Notes: generated by a model from the sequence alone, not told the origin. 64,000 nt of DNA from Ascarosepion bandense (GCA_037127315.1 JBBBDQ010000401.1:124001-188000), one strand, 5' to 3'; positions 31,881 through 42,764 are shown, numbered from the stretch's first letter. Translations and numbers: made by a program.

Positions 31881-32600
31881 AAGAACAATAAGATGCTTTG
31901 ATTTTTCGCAACTTCCTGGAAAGAATTGCTTCTCAACGAGAAAATTAACAAAATCTAAAACTGTATTTTATTTACAGCTTTGAATTTTATTTGTACTTTT
32001 TTCGAACAAAGACTGGATAGATAACCGCCATTTTCTTTTTCATTCATCCAGAACATGGCGAAGAGTTCAGTAATAAAGCCAGTTCCCAACTCCTTTCTGA
32101 ATCGATAATAAACTTTGTTCTTTTCATATGAACCTTTCTTATTGATTTTTCCTGCAAGTCCGAGACTGACTATCAGCTGTAAACACCGATGACTCATGAA
32201 TCAGATGACACCGAGATATTCTTTTCTATTGTTTCATAGTCAGTCGTCTCTCGTTTATTCTACTCTATTTAACCGGAGTCTTTCGTCGAAATGTTATGAT
32301 ATATCCGGATTTGTCGATATCTCAATCAATATAAGTTCTTTTGCCAAAACCCAATTAATAGTAAATTCAGAAAATAGATAGAAAATTAATGTGGCTAAAT
32401 TAATAAGAAAATATTTTTCAAAACAAATATTTTATTTTTATTTTTTCCTTCTTTGTCAATGCACGAATTCAACTTTTCTCCATTATATAGATCGAAATTT
32501 ATACAATGAAAATATACAATAAAAGTATGTGCTGTAAATTCAGATTTTCAGTAAATAGATGGCGGAACAAGGTTTCGGAGAAATAACAAAAAAAAACAAT
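31881..32600. other. No feature seen
   Basis: AT-rich; no match to the other repeats here, no plausible exon. Confidence 0.35.
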
Positions 32601-32607
32601 TTATTAA

Positions 32608-32675
32608 GAGCTACGATGGAAAAAAAATTGTGGAGAGCAGTGATCGCTTACGACCTGAAGAGAAACGGTACATAG
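32608..32675 (+). mobile_element. LINE type 2, 3' end fragment
   Basis: GAGAGCAGTGATCGCTTACG then ACCTGAAGAGAA match the last 60 bp of the LINE at 37429-38215. Confidence 0.6.
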
Positions 32676-32766
32676 ATCTGTTAGGCTACGGATTTATTAA
32701 TCAACCCACTTCCGTTAATTTTCTTACTGTCTTTCGTAACTCCATTTTAGACCATTTTTATTTTTA

Positions 32767-33217
32767 CTAGCAGTATAGCCCGGCGTTGCTCGGGTGTAAT
32801 GAAAGTTTTAAAACTAATCCGTGGTCCTGGAGCTCAGGCTCTTTGGACGTTGACACGAAAGACTAAAAAGCAATAGTTGTTTCCAGTTAAAGCGAAACCG
32901 TAGACTGAAAGAAAAATGAATGGATGTAAGTCAAATTTTGATTTTCTGGTATCGATATCAAATAAGTTTTTTTCGTCGTAAACTGAATTTTGAAAGCTAA
33001 ATAAGTCCTCTGAGTAAATGGTATCATGGCTGAGACTAAGAACTACAATTATACCTACTTAGAGCCAAACCCGAAGCAAAAACTAAAATAAAAGGGCTGA
33101 AAAAATACAGACATACAGGCAGATAAACAGATACACACACAAACATCTTGCCTTATATATATATTATCAATTTTCTATGCTTTCATTACACCCGAGCAAC
33201 GCCGGGCTATACTGCTA
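32767..33217. mobile_element. Non-autonomous element with 38-bp terminal inverted repeats
   Basis: Left end ACTAGCAGTATAGCCCGGCG then TTGCTCGGGTGTAATGAAAG. The right end (33178-33217) is its near-exact reverse complement. About 450 bp, no ORF. Inner sequence (GGTCCTGGAGCTCAGGCTCT, GCAATAGTTGTTTCCAGTTA) recurs at 43340-43600, and the right end recurs at 60360-60412. Confidence 0.75.
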
Positions 33218-33364
33218 GTATATATATATATACGCACATAAAAATATTTTCTGGTGTTAATAAAACAGTGCTAACAAAGCTATTAAGTGTATATTAAAAA
33301 TAAGCAAACATATTGTTTACAATTTATTTAATCTGACATGTTTAAGACAAAATTTGCTGCCAAA

Positions 33365-33366
<2 letters not shown>

Positions 33367-33422
<56 letters not shown>
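33367..33422. repeat. (CA)n-(TA)n microsatellite
   Basis: CA 33367-33397 and TA 33402-33422, directly beside a reversed LINE tail. Confidence 0.9.
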
Positions 33423-33423
<1 letters not shown>

Positions 33424-34214
33424 ATCGTTTCAATCCAAGCCAGGCATTACTGCCACTGGTGCGCAGGGGGTTACATAAGAGAAGAGTGAAAAGTGGCATA
33501 AGAGAAGAACGAAAAGAAAGAGGAACTGGAGTTAAGAAGTTAAGAAATGGCAACTAACGTTGCATTTAAGCTATTGGAGATTGTAACTGTCAGAGAAGCA
33601 AGTATACGGAAGGGTGTTCCACAGGCGGGAAGTGCGAGTAAAGGGGACACCATGGAGCTAAGCTCGTCGAAGCAGAGGCTGTGAAAATATGTATTGAAGA
33701 GACAGAGTTAAGCCACATCCCGTCGTTTAAAAAGTGACTGGATTCGAGCTGCCATGTCAGGACCAACTAGACTGCAGATTCTCCTCTGGATCCTGTCAAG
33801 AACCCCGAGATGAATTGCTATAGATGGGGTGCCCAACTCTGTTATCCAATCTTCCTAGCAATAGATTTAGCTATTGATTCAATATGGTTTTCCTACTTTA
33901 GGCCAACTGAGAGAGTCAGGCCAAAGAGACGCAGTGTATTGCTTTGCAGGAGACTAGCTTGATCCATGCTAATAGGGTGGGAAGGTAAGAGGGACTGTCC
34001 ATGGTGGTTAAAGGATAGCAGTTTCGTTTTGGAAGATGTTAAAATTTACAAGACATTTCTTACTCCAGTCCTCCACAGATTAGAGGTCCGTTTCAAGATC
34101 AGCAGCAATGTTATCTTTTTCAGCCTTGGCAGATTTTTTACTAAAGTAGGAGTAAATTATGGTGTCATCAGCGTAAATGCATATTTTGGGATTTGATCAC
34201 ATCTGGGCGATCGT

Positions 34215-34215
<1 letters not shown>
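33421..34215 (-). mobile_element. CR1/jockey-like LINE, decayed
   Basis: Reversed tail (CAGGCATTACTGCCACTGGT, GCGCAGGGGGTTACATAAGA) then reversed ORF blocks (GTTCCACAGGCGGGAAGTGC, CATGCTAATAGGGTGGGAAG, GGTGTCATCAGCGTAAATGC from the YADD region). Several frameshifts, and about 170 bp missing around 33640. Confidence 0.8.

Positions 34216-34216
<1 letters not shown>

Positions 34217-34267
<51 letters not shown>
34217..34267. repeat. (TA)n microsatellite
   Basis: About 50 bp pure TA. Confidence 0.95.
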
Positions 34268-34269
<2 letters not shown>

Positions 34270-34475
34270 GTCGTGATATTAAGGCCGTAGAGCCCAGTTT
34301 GCTCTTGTTATTTAATCACTTAGTGGCGAATAATGGAGGGTCTCCTAACTTCTTCAAGTTATTACTACTAAGTGAACATAACAGGCTCAAACGGAAACTT
34401 AACTATCTGCTAATTCCATATTCCAATCTGAAAACCATTATGATACCTGTAAATTCATTATGGGGCATCCATTGA

Positions 34476-35089
34476 GGTATGTGCATTGTGGTGCAGTGGA
34501 TATCGGAGTGCCGGGTTCGAATTCCAGTTGTTGGAGTAGATAGCCTGAACTATCGCCCGGTTCACACTCCACCCACGTCTATTGAACAGGTGTAGAGACT
34601 CATCCCTTGTTCCCTGTTTAGGATGTGGTTTCCGGCTTTCTCTTTTCCAATCTTTTCACTTTATTTTTTTTTTTAATTGGAGTAGATAGCCTGAACTATC
34701 GCCCGGTTCACACTCCACCCACGTCTATTGAACAGGTGTAGAGGCTCATCCCTTGTTCCCTGCTTAGGACGTTGTTTCCAGCTTTCTCTTTTCCAATCTA
34801 TTCACTCTTACGTAGCCCCCTGCACACCAGTGGCCTTACCGCCTTGCTTGGGGTTGATGTGATTAAAAAAAAAATCCGTCGCATTCATTTACACGAAAAT
34901 ACTCTTGCGAAAGGTATGAATCCATTTCTTCCCTCTCCAGTTATGGGTTGAATAGCAGGACAGATTAAATTCTATAGACTTGGTTGGCAACCCGTCATAC
35001 CACAGAAAGAAATGGCAACTGATTTCGGTAAAATCGAAAGAAACATGATCGCCCAAGCGAGTATCACGTATGGTATTTGATTGACTGAC
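34476..35089 (+). mobile_element. SINE family 1, split by a LINE-tail insertion
   Basis: The SINE head (34476-34530, A-box TGGTGCAGTGG and B-box GGTTCGAATTCC) and its body plus 3' end (34876-35089) are parts of one copy separated by 34531-34873. Confidence 0.85.
34531..34873 (+). mobile_element. Insertion with duplicated unit and LINE 3' tail
   Basis: A block of about 140 bp (TTGGAGTAGATAGCCTGAAC, TATCGCCCGGTTCACACTCC, GTCTATTGAACAGGTGTAGA) occurs twice in tandem (34531-34670 and 34677-34805). It ends in the LINE tail signature (CCCCCTGCACACCAGTGG, GGGGTTGATGTGATT, A-run). A minus-strand copy is at 50941-51121. It may be a SINE-like parasite that borrowed the LINE tail. Confidence 0.7.
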
Positions 35090-35718
35090 TGTCTTTAGAG
35101 GACGTCCTTCTGACGACATAAGAGTGATGAAATACTCTAAACATGCCCTAAAGATTTTATAGTGCATTACTGAAATGACGTAATGATCAAAATTAGAATA
35201 TGTAAAGCAAATCGCAGATAAAGCTGTTTGGTTATTTTCAGTTAAATACAAACAGAAGTAGACCGTATTTAAACAACGATATTAATTACGACGTAAATTT
35301 TTACGACTAATTATCCTTATAACTCACGAGAAACAACAGCAGTCAGACCAGTAAGAAAAATAAATGAAATACAAAAAAACAACATGGTGGCATAATTATC
35401 CATAATTAACGCCATTTTTATTTACAGAAAGCGCCGGTGTTTATACAACATCTACTTTTGTAATTATGAAACATTAAATGAAGCGGTCAACATTCAATAA
35501 TTAATGGTGTTCTACAGTTCTTCATTTTTTTTTCAAAAACTCTCTTTTGGTCTCTTATGTATTCCTCTCGATACCAGTATATATTTGTCATTATAGATCA
35601 ACCATCTCATTATGTCCATCTATAGAATTCTATATGTGTATCAAAGTATCTATGCTTATAACACTCATCGCACATAGCAGTCGATCTACCTGTCCGAATG
35701 TATAACTATCTATCGGCG

Positions 35719-35722
<4 letters not shown>

Positions 35723-35772
<50 letters not shown>

Positions 35773-36043
35773 AGTATTGTTGGAATAATATTCCTTGTCA
35801 AAAGAAACACTATTTTTTAAAAAGTGCTCAATACAAAAGTAGAGCTAATAATATTATTTATTCATAAATTATAATATGGATATGTTACAATATCACTTTA
35901 ATAAAGGGGCCACGCTCGTTTTCAGACTTTTAAACCATTCATTTAAAAACCATCACATCACTTGAAAATACACAAAAGTGTTCAAACAAAATGGCTACTA
36001 TTGTAATGATATTGTAATATATCCATGTTATAATTTATGAATA

Positions 36044-36095
<52 letters not shown>
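35723..36095. repeat. (TA)n tracts flanking a small foldback
   Basis: TA runs at 35723-35770 and 36049-36095. Between them, 35848-35896 and 36008-36050 are inverted copies (TTATTCATAAATTATAA, ATATCCATRTTA), a foldback of about 200 bp. Confidence 0.75.
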
Positions 36096-36098
<3 letters not shown>

Positions 36099-36280
36099 GG
36101 TGTTCTCGGCACATACCTAATATCGTATTGGAAGTCGAGCAATGTCAAAGAGCCTACACAATTTCAGAAAAAGGTATGTGCATCTGTCTGACGCCCACAA
36201 TCATGCAACATTCAAGCTCTAATAATTCCTATTGTTTTGCAGTTAACTGTCGAGTCGATGTTCAGTCAGAATGAGCCGAA

Positions 36281-37017
36281 CTCAAAGCATAACTAATATA
36301 TAAATTCAAGTCGAGGGCATTACATTCATTCACTTCTCGAACTTTTTCAAATCTTTTCTGGTGAACAGCCCCTAGCAAAAGGACAGTTTTGAATTCAAAA
36401 TCCGATCTCAAAGCATAACTAATGTATAAATTCAAGTCCACTTCATTACATTCATTCACTTCTAACACTTTTTGACATTTTCTCTGGTGAACAGTCCCTA
36501 GCAAAAGGACATCCCTGAATTCAAAACCCGATCACAAAACATAACTGATATATAAATTCAAGTAGGCTTAATTACATTCATTCACTTCTAAAACATTTTG
36601 AAATCTTTTCTGGTGAACAGCCCCTAGCAAAGGGACAGCTCTGAATTCAAAATTCGATCTCAAAGCATAACTGATATATAAATTCATGTCAACTTCCATT
36701 CATTCACTTCTAAAAATTTTCAAATCTTTTCTGGTGAACAGCTCCTAGCAAAAAGACAGCTCTGAATTCAAACCCCGGTCTCAAAGCATAACTGATATAT
36801 AAATTCAAGTCCACTTCATTACATTCATTCACTTCTCGAACTTTTTTACATCATTTCTGGTAAACAGTCCGTAGCAAAAGGACAGCTTTAAATTCAAAAT
36901 CCGATCTCAAAGCATAACTAGAATATAAATTCAAGTCGACTTCATTACATTCATTCACTTTTGAAATCTTTTCTGATGAACAATCCCCAGTAAAATGAGG
37001 GCTCTGAATTCAAAACC
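36281..37017. repeat. 126-bp satellite, six units
   Basis: Units begin CTCAAAGCATAACT (or near) at 36281, 36407, 36533, 36659, 36780 and 36906. Five spacings are 126, 126, 126, 121 and 126. Each has GATATATAAATTCAAGTC, CATTCATTCACTTCT and TCTGGTGAACAG. On the minus strand two units stay open as a 42-residue repeat (VHQKRFEKVREVNECN...), but the other units carry stops or frameshifts. Confidence 0.95.
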
Positions 37018-37152
37018 AGTGGAGGATCGTGTGGCATACAGTTCTTTTCATGCCACGCTTCCAAAAAGCCTTCATTACTATAATCAAGTAGTTTATTTTT
37101 TGTTGACTGTAAGCTGCCTGATACTCATAAATCAAAACTGACGTGAAGGCCA

Positions 37153-37154
<2 letters not shown>

Positions 37155-37192
<38 letters not shown>
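37155..37192. repeat. (TA)n microsatellite
   Basis: About 38 bp. Confidence 0.9.
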
Positions 37193-37198
<6 letters not shown>

Positions 37199-37363
37199 GT
37201 ATATAGTTTATAACAAAATTATATAAATTATAGTTTAGAACTTGTACAAATTATATGTTCTAAACTATAATTTATAATAAATATTTATAGTACTATTTTT
37301 ATATTGAGCACTGTTTTAAATTTATGTTTAGAAACATTGTTGATATTTTCTTAGTTCTTTATT

Positions 37364-37365
<2 letters not shown>

Positions 37366-37409
<44 letters not shown>
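37366..37409. repeat. (GT)n microsatellite
   Basis: About 44 bp. Confidence 0.9.
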
Positions 37410-37410
<1 letters not shown>

Positions 37411-37428
37411 TATTAATTTATAGTTAGA

Positions 37429-38215
37429 TGATACAGTGCTGATTGCAGACAGGGAAAGAAAACTACAAGACCTCCTACAGAAAGTAGCTGGGGAGAGTGA
37501 CAAAAAAGGGCTACAAATAAACAGCAAAAAAACTGAATGCATGGTCATCAGCAAAAAGAGCAACCCAAAATGCTAAATACAAGTGGGGTATACCAGAATC
37601 AAGCAAGTACAAAAATTAAATACCTAGAAAGTATTCTAACAGGAGATGGAAAGCGCAACACAGAGATCCGAAGGCGAATTGGCATGGCGAAGGACGCGTT
37701 CCAGAAGCTGAGTAAAGTACTAAGACAGAGGAAATTTTTACTGGAAACAAAGAAAAGAATACTGGATTGCTATGTGATGTCAGTTCTTCAATACGGCAGT
37801 GAATGCTGGACAATATCATCGAAGACGAGGAAAAAAACTTGAAGCGGCGGAAATGTGGTTCTACAGAAGAATGTTGCGGATATCGTGGACCGAGCAAGCG
37901 AGCAACAATGAGGTGTTGGAAACGAAAAGACAATTAATAGTGAGCATCAGGAAGAGACAGCTGAAGTTCCTGGGACATGCAATGAGGAAGGAGGGTTGGA
38001 GAACCTGATACTGACATGCCAGATCGAGGGGAAAAGGAGACAGAGGAAGGCAGCGGATAAAAGATTTGAAGGACCTGATCAGGTGGATGACGGAACGGGG
38101 TTGCGAGATGTAACAGCAGAAAACATACTAAGAGCCACAAGGGATAGGGAGACGTAGAGAACCATGATCGCCTACGTCCTGAAAGGATAGGGCATATAGA
38201 AAAAGAAGAAGGGAT
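37429..38215 (+). pseudogene. LINE type 2 reverse transcriptase C-terminal pseudogene
   Basis: Across several frames the translation gives DTVLIADRERKLQDLLQKVA and KKGLQINSKKTECMVISKK, then KIKYLESILTGDG, EIRRRIGMAKDAFQKLSKVL, VLQYGSECWTIS, EMWFYRRMLRISW and RQLKFLGHAMRKEGW. It then ends with the block shared with 1-225. This is the part just after the RT catalytic (ADDT) motif and the C-terminal domain of an RTE- or jockey-like LINE; I cannot fix the clade. Frame breaks at about 37580, 37835 and 38005 make it a pseudogene. It starts directly after a (GT)n tract, so the 5' end is truncated. The 3' end is the CATGATCGCCTACGTCCTGAA block. Confidence 0.8.
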
Positions 38216-38574
38216 GCATAGAAATCCAAGACAATAACCTTGTAGCTACAGTGTATACATCTCACTAGAAAGAAGCAGTCTTTGAATGAAGTGACATTTT
38301 CCCATTAAGTTTGAAATAAAAAAAAAAACTCATCCGCCTACACATAACCTTTATTTTCAAATTTTATAGTCGGCCTTCATTCTGATTAATTAGATTAAAC
38401 ACATAAAATCTAAATTTTTTTCTGTCTTCCCCTGCCATATTAATTCTTTAAATAATATTGTTTTCTACATTCAAATGCAAATCATGTTCACGGTGGTTGT
38501 TGAGCATTGTCTTATGACGTGATAAATCTCGAAAAAATTAGTTAAATTAGAATTAAGTTAGTTTTAAATAAAAA

Positions 38575-38577
<3 letters not shown>

Positions 38578-38626
<49 letters not shown>

Positions 38627-38711
38627 TACCGGCCATATCTATTTAGTATTTATTGCCAAGTGCATAATTTTAAATGAAAATGGAATGGTTCTGTTGTTAC
38701 TAAACCTTAAT

Positions 38712-38799
<88 letters not shown>
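38578..38799. repeat. (TA)n tracts
   Basis: TA runs at 38578-38624, 38715-38755 and 38763-38798. The last abuts the hammerhead SINE end. Confidence 0.95.
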
Positions 38800-38801
<2 letters not shown>

Positions 38802-38854
38802 ATCCGCAGACAGATCTGTTTCGCTGTATTACAGCTCATCAGTACGGCTTAGAC
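38799..38854 (-). ncRNA. Type I hammerhead ribozyme motif (complete)
   Basis: Minus strand, 56 nt. Outer stem GTC/GAC, inner stem I CCGTA/TGCGG, CTGATGA, stem II GCTGT/ACAGC with loop AAT, GAA, stem III ACAGA/TCTGT, then C. All conserved core positions are met. The upstream antisense arm could pair with its first half and block folding. Confidence 0.8.
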
Positions 38855-38893
38855 TCACCGGAGTCTAAGCCGTACTGATGAGCTGTAATACAG
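38824..38893. repeat. Perfect 33-bp inverted repeat
   Basis: Arms 38824-38856 and 38861-38893 are exact reverse complements around ACCG. They contain the CTGATGA core and stem II of the hammerhead. Confidence 0.95.
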
Positions 38894-39450
38894 GATTAGA
38901 AACCAGACCGGATTGGCGTCAGTCGGCGATTCCACCCCTCGGCCACGACTGTCCAGTAGAAGAAGGCAGGCATTTTAGCGCGTATAAATCGAATATATAT
39001 ATATACAGATAAAGAAAGGATAAGAGCAACTTTGTCAGTAAATTAAGAAGTGATCTCAGGATAATTTTTAATAATTTTTCCTTATTTTTCGTATTTTTTA
39101 TCACACTGTTCATCACAAATGTATAAAGACAGAAAAAGTGTCCCGCAAAACATAATTTACCTGCTTTTGAATAATTACAATGCAAGCGGGCGATGGAAAA
39201 ATTTTCCATTGTGAAAGTGAGCAATGACGCAAAAAATGGTTGACAGCCCGTGGTCTACGTGACAAAATTCTGCCTTTCATTTTACTGATTTTGTTTTTTT
39301 AACTAAATGTAGGATTTATCAATGAAGATGTTGTATAGAAAAAGTGGGTAGCAGTAAGAATATCTAAGTCTGTTTTCATTACGACTTTATAGAAATACTC
39401 ATAAAAATATGTCTGAAATTTCTGCTTTGAAAATTTTATATTAAACAAAT

Positions 39451-40671
39451 ATAACACATCACTGAATAAGTCCCGAGCCTGACATATAGATGGTGCCAAT
39501 AATAAAAAATCGATATAATTTTTATGAAGTCCTAATCTTTAATTGGCACGTGACAAAATTTGGGCTCAATCGGATTATTAGTTTACAAATTGCAGCTATT
39601 TAAGTGAATTACTATTGCAAATTTTCAAAACAATGGAATAATTTGAATTTTCTGTGTTGATAAAGCTTTGCTTTCTGATAGCAGAGCAATGGCTTGATAA
39701 GTATATTCGGACTCTGCTACATCGGAAACAACGGTTAAGAGGTGGTATGTTGATTTTAAACGCGGTTGTACAGGCACAAATGATGCCTAACGCTCAGGTT
39801 GCCAAAAATCGGCAGTTGTCCCGGAAAACACCAAAAAACTCCACAGACTCGTTTTAGCCGTTCGTAAATTGAAATTGCGTGAGATAACAGAGAAGTTGAA
39901 CATATCAGTAGGCAGTGAATTCACCATTTTAGATGAACATTTGTCAATGAGAAAGCTGTGTTCAAAGTGGGTGCTGCGTTTGATCACAGCAAATCAAAGA
40001 CAACAACGCGTCAACGATTCAGTGCGTTGTTTTCAACGCAACAAGAAGGAGTTTTTGCGTAAATATGTGACAATGGATGAAGCATTGATCTATCCCCTTT
40101 ATTCTGGAGTCAAATCGGCGGCCAGCAGCAGGTAATAGCCGTCCAAAGCTACCAAAGACGCAAACATCAGCAGGCAAGGTTTTGGTCTCCGTATTTTAGG
40201 ATGCGCAAGGTATTTTGTTCATCGATTACTATGAGAAAGAAAGAACCATCATTAGCGAATACTATATAGCATTATTGATGCTTTTGAAGGAAAAACTCGC
40301 CGAAAACAACCACAAATGAAGAAGAAAAAAGTGGTCTTTTTCCAAGACAATGAATCGTGTCACAAGTCGATCGCAACGATGAATAAATCCGAACTGTTTC
40401 CGCATCCACACTATTCTCCAGATCTGGCCCCCAGCGACTACTGACTGTTTGCAGACCTCAAAAAATACTCCAGGGAAAGACACCTACCTCCTTTCAAGAA
40501 GTGATATCGGTGTGGCATATTTTGAGGCCAAAGACAAATCGTTCTACAAAAAAAGGCACCAAACTGTTAGAGAAGCGTTGAATCACCCAAAAAGTTGATG
40601 AATAAAATCGAATTTTGCCTAAAAGTTGTTTTTATTAGTTCGGCCCGAGATTTATTGAGTGATGTGTTTTA
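39451..40671 (+). pseudogene. Mariner transposon with decayed transposase
   Basis: Ends are imperfect inverted repeats: AACACATCACTGAATAAGTC then CCGAGCC on the left; reverse complement AACACATCACTCAATAAATC then TCGGGCC on the right. In between, mariner transposase pieces: LREITEKLNISVGSEFTILD, SMRKLCSKWVLRLITANQ, a VTMDE motif near 40069-40083 (first catalytic Asp), FFQDNESCHKS near 40340 (second Asp), and HYSPDLAPSDY near 40410-40440 (third Asp). A TGA follows SDY directly, and frames shift at about 39850, 40135 and 40250. So the DD34D layout is readable but the enzyme is dead. Confidence 0.85.
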
Positions 40672-41027
40672 GATTTTGTTTTTTTTTTGTCTTTTGATTG
40701 ATTGGGCGGGGGATCCTATTTTCAACAGATTTTCAAACTTGAACTTATCAAAGGTTAAATACAAAGGTTCCGTTATCTGTAAATTATATCCTAATCTGTA
40801 AAACCGTATTGGAGAAATCGTTCATATCTTAAGATTTATACTGTGTGATGCAACTCAAATGTCAAGAGATTACCTCTACGATAGAGGCTATGTCTATCAG
40901 TAGATTGTCGTCACAGTATTTTAACAAGTTTACAATGAATTTCAATGACATTTTGTAGAAACGTGAGTTATGGATAAAAAAAATCACATGACTAACGTTT
41001 GAGATGAAGTCAAGAAACTTTTTTCGA

Positions 41028-41420
41028 TTTTAATAATATTGTGCATTAAATATTTTGAAAACTTGAAAGCACTCAGAGAGCGCATACTTCCACCACAACT
41101 ATTCTGTCAAAACTTAAGTCTGGTCACATATTTCAGATTATAACAGCGAGAAAGCCTTCATTTTTTTTCTGTTTTTTTTTTGTTGTTGTTTTGTTTTCTG
41201 TTTTTGTTTTGTTCTTTGTTTTGTTTTTTAATAATAGACGTGTAGTGTAATGCTGTCATCCTGGTGATTATTATAACAGTTATTACAAGCTTTCTCACGG
41301 TTATAATCTGAGACATGCAACGGGACTTAAGGTTTAACAGAATAGTTGTGGTGAAAGTATGCGCTCTCTGAGTGCTTTCAAGTTTTCAAAATATTTAATG
41401 CACAATATTATTTTTACTTA
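41028..41420. mobile_element. MITE with about 125-bp inverted arms
   Basis: Arms 41031-41157 and 41290-41417 are about 90% reverse complements (AATAATATTGTGCATTAAAT, GCACTCAGAGAGCGCATACT, CACCACAACTATTCTGT, CAGATTATAAC). The centre is a T/G-rich run. No ORF. Confidence 0.8.
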
Positions 41421-41429
41421 AAATACACG

Positions 41430-42320
41430 TTGTTTTTATAGCGTGTGTTACTTTCTTTAAAAAGACGAAGAAAATTGTGTATGCTATCTCTTTTGGCAAA
41501 ATCCAAGAATCCTTTCAGTAACAACGACACGAATAGAAGAACTATCCACGTCCCCTGGTATTTGGCATTGGGCCTTTTGTGGATGTCTAGAATGTTAGTC
41601 GTTACTAGGTAAAGCGTGTGGCTTCTTTCCTTCTGAAATGATATTATTGATTGTTATTTTCACTATACCCGGACAAATGTATAATTAGACAACAAAACAG
41701 ATGTTATTTGTTTTATTAATGACAAGTGGGAACATAATTCTGATGAGGGCTTCATATCCTGTAATTATTTATTAGGTTTTACAAAAAACCTAAACGCCGT
41801 ATTTATGCATGTTTCTACGTTTATCCTGTATACAGGCCACAACATTCAATCAACACCATTTATTTTACAAACGCATCTTTAGTTATTCGTTCGATTTAAT
41901 CGATACCCATTTAAATGTTCTAGTGTATTATTCTCTTACTGTCATTGCTATGAATAAATTAAGACTTTCCTGAGAGCTGCTTATTTCATACATTTCTCAT
42001 TCTCAATCGGAATGTCAGGTAAACCTTTTGTGTTCACAAGCATCTGTTCCCGTCGACCGCACTAAAATGTCGGCGCCATCGTAAAAAAAATCGATTATAC
42101 TGCCTATCATAACTGTAGCGACTTAAGAGAAACTAATTTCCATGAATATTATATTAATCAAGGATTTTATGCCAGATGCCCTTCAGCTGATTAATGGAAA
42201 TTCAATAGATATTAGGATATCTTTAACTCATAAATTTTGAACACGTATTATTGCTGAAGGGGTCAGATAAGCGTTTTTGCAACGTGTTATAGAAAATAAA
42301 TATTTTTAGATGGATGTGAA
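41430..42320. other. No feature seen
   Basis: Unique-looking AT-rich intron sequence; no exon or repeat recognised. Confidence 0.35.
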
Positions 42321-42329
42321 GAAACGCTT

Positions 42330-42650
42330 TACGCGTGCCGCTAAGATTTACATCTAGGTCCCATCCTTTTACTGTTTAAATAGTTAAATGTAACCTCCTC
42401 TTCTACTCTAACAGATTTTTTCTCGCATTTCCTGCCTGTGGAACTTCTTTCCATTTACTTGCTTCCCCGATAGCTACAATCCCCAAAAAATTAAATGCAA
42501 CGTCAATTGCCATTTTCTATCTCTTTGAATTCAATCCATTTTTAATCCTTAGATCTTTCACACTCCCTGTGCCTTTTTTTTCTCTCACTGCAACCCCCTA
42601 CGCTCTAGTGGTGGTCTTACCTTGCTTGGGGTGAATTGATTGAAAAAAAA
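42330..42650 (+). mobile_element. CR1/jockey-like LINE 3' fragment
   Basis: ACGCGTGCCGCTAAGATTT, TCTCGCATTTCCTGCCTGTG and CCCCCTACGCTCTAGTGG...TTGCTTGGGGTGAATTGATT with an A-run. Old subfamily. Confidence 0.75.
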
Positions 42651-42764
42651 GTCATCGGAGTTATTTGCTCATTGAATTTTGGGTTATGCTATACATTACA
42701 CGCGCTGCGACCTAGTTTGCTATGTAAATTAATTATAAATTGATTTCCCTTTTTCTTCTATGTG

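Larger units (their letters stand above)
38799..38953 (-). mobile_element. tRNA-derived SINE (family 2) with hammerhead and inverted half-copy
   Basis: On the minus strand: a tRNA-like head (38894-38953: A-box TGGCCGAGGGGTGGAAT, B-box GGTTTCTAATCC), then an antisense copy of the hammerhead 5' half (38861-38893), four bases, then the complete sense hammerhead (38799-38854). (TA)n follows. Compare the simple layout at 15100. Confidence 0.75.

Noticed and set aside
36262..36504. Protein-coding gene with 42-residue repeats
   Set aside because: Only two of six units stay open; the others have stops or frameshifts, and no splice or start context supports expression.
39451..40671. Active mariner transposon
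   Set aside because: Stops and frameshifts interrupt the transposase and the end repeats are imperfect.
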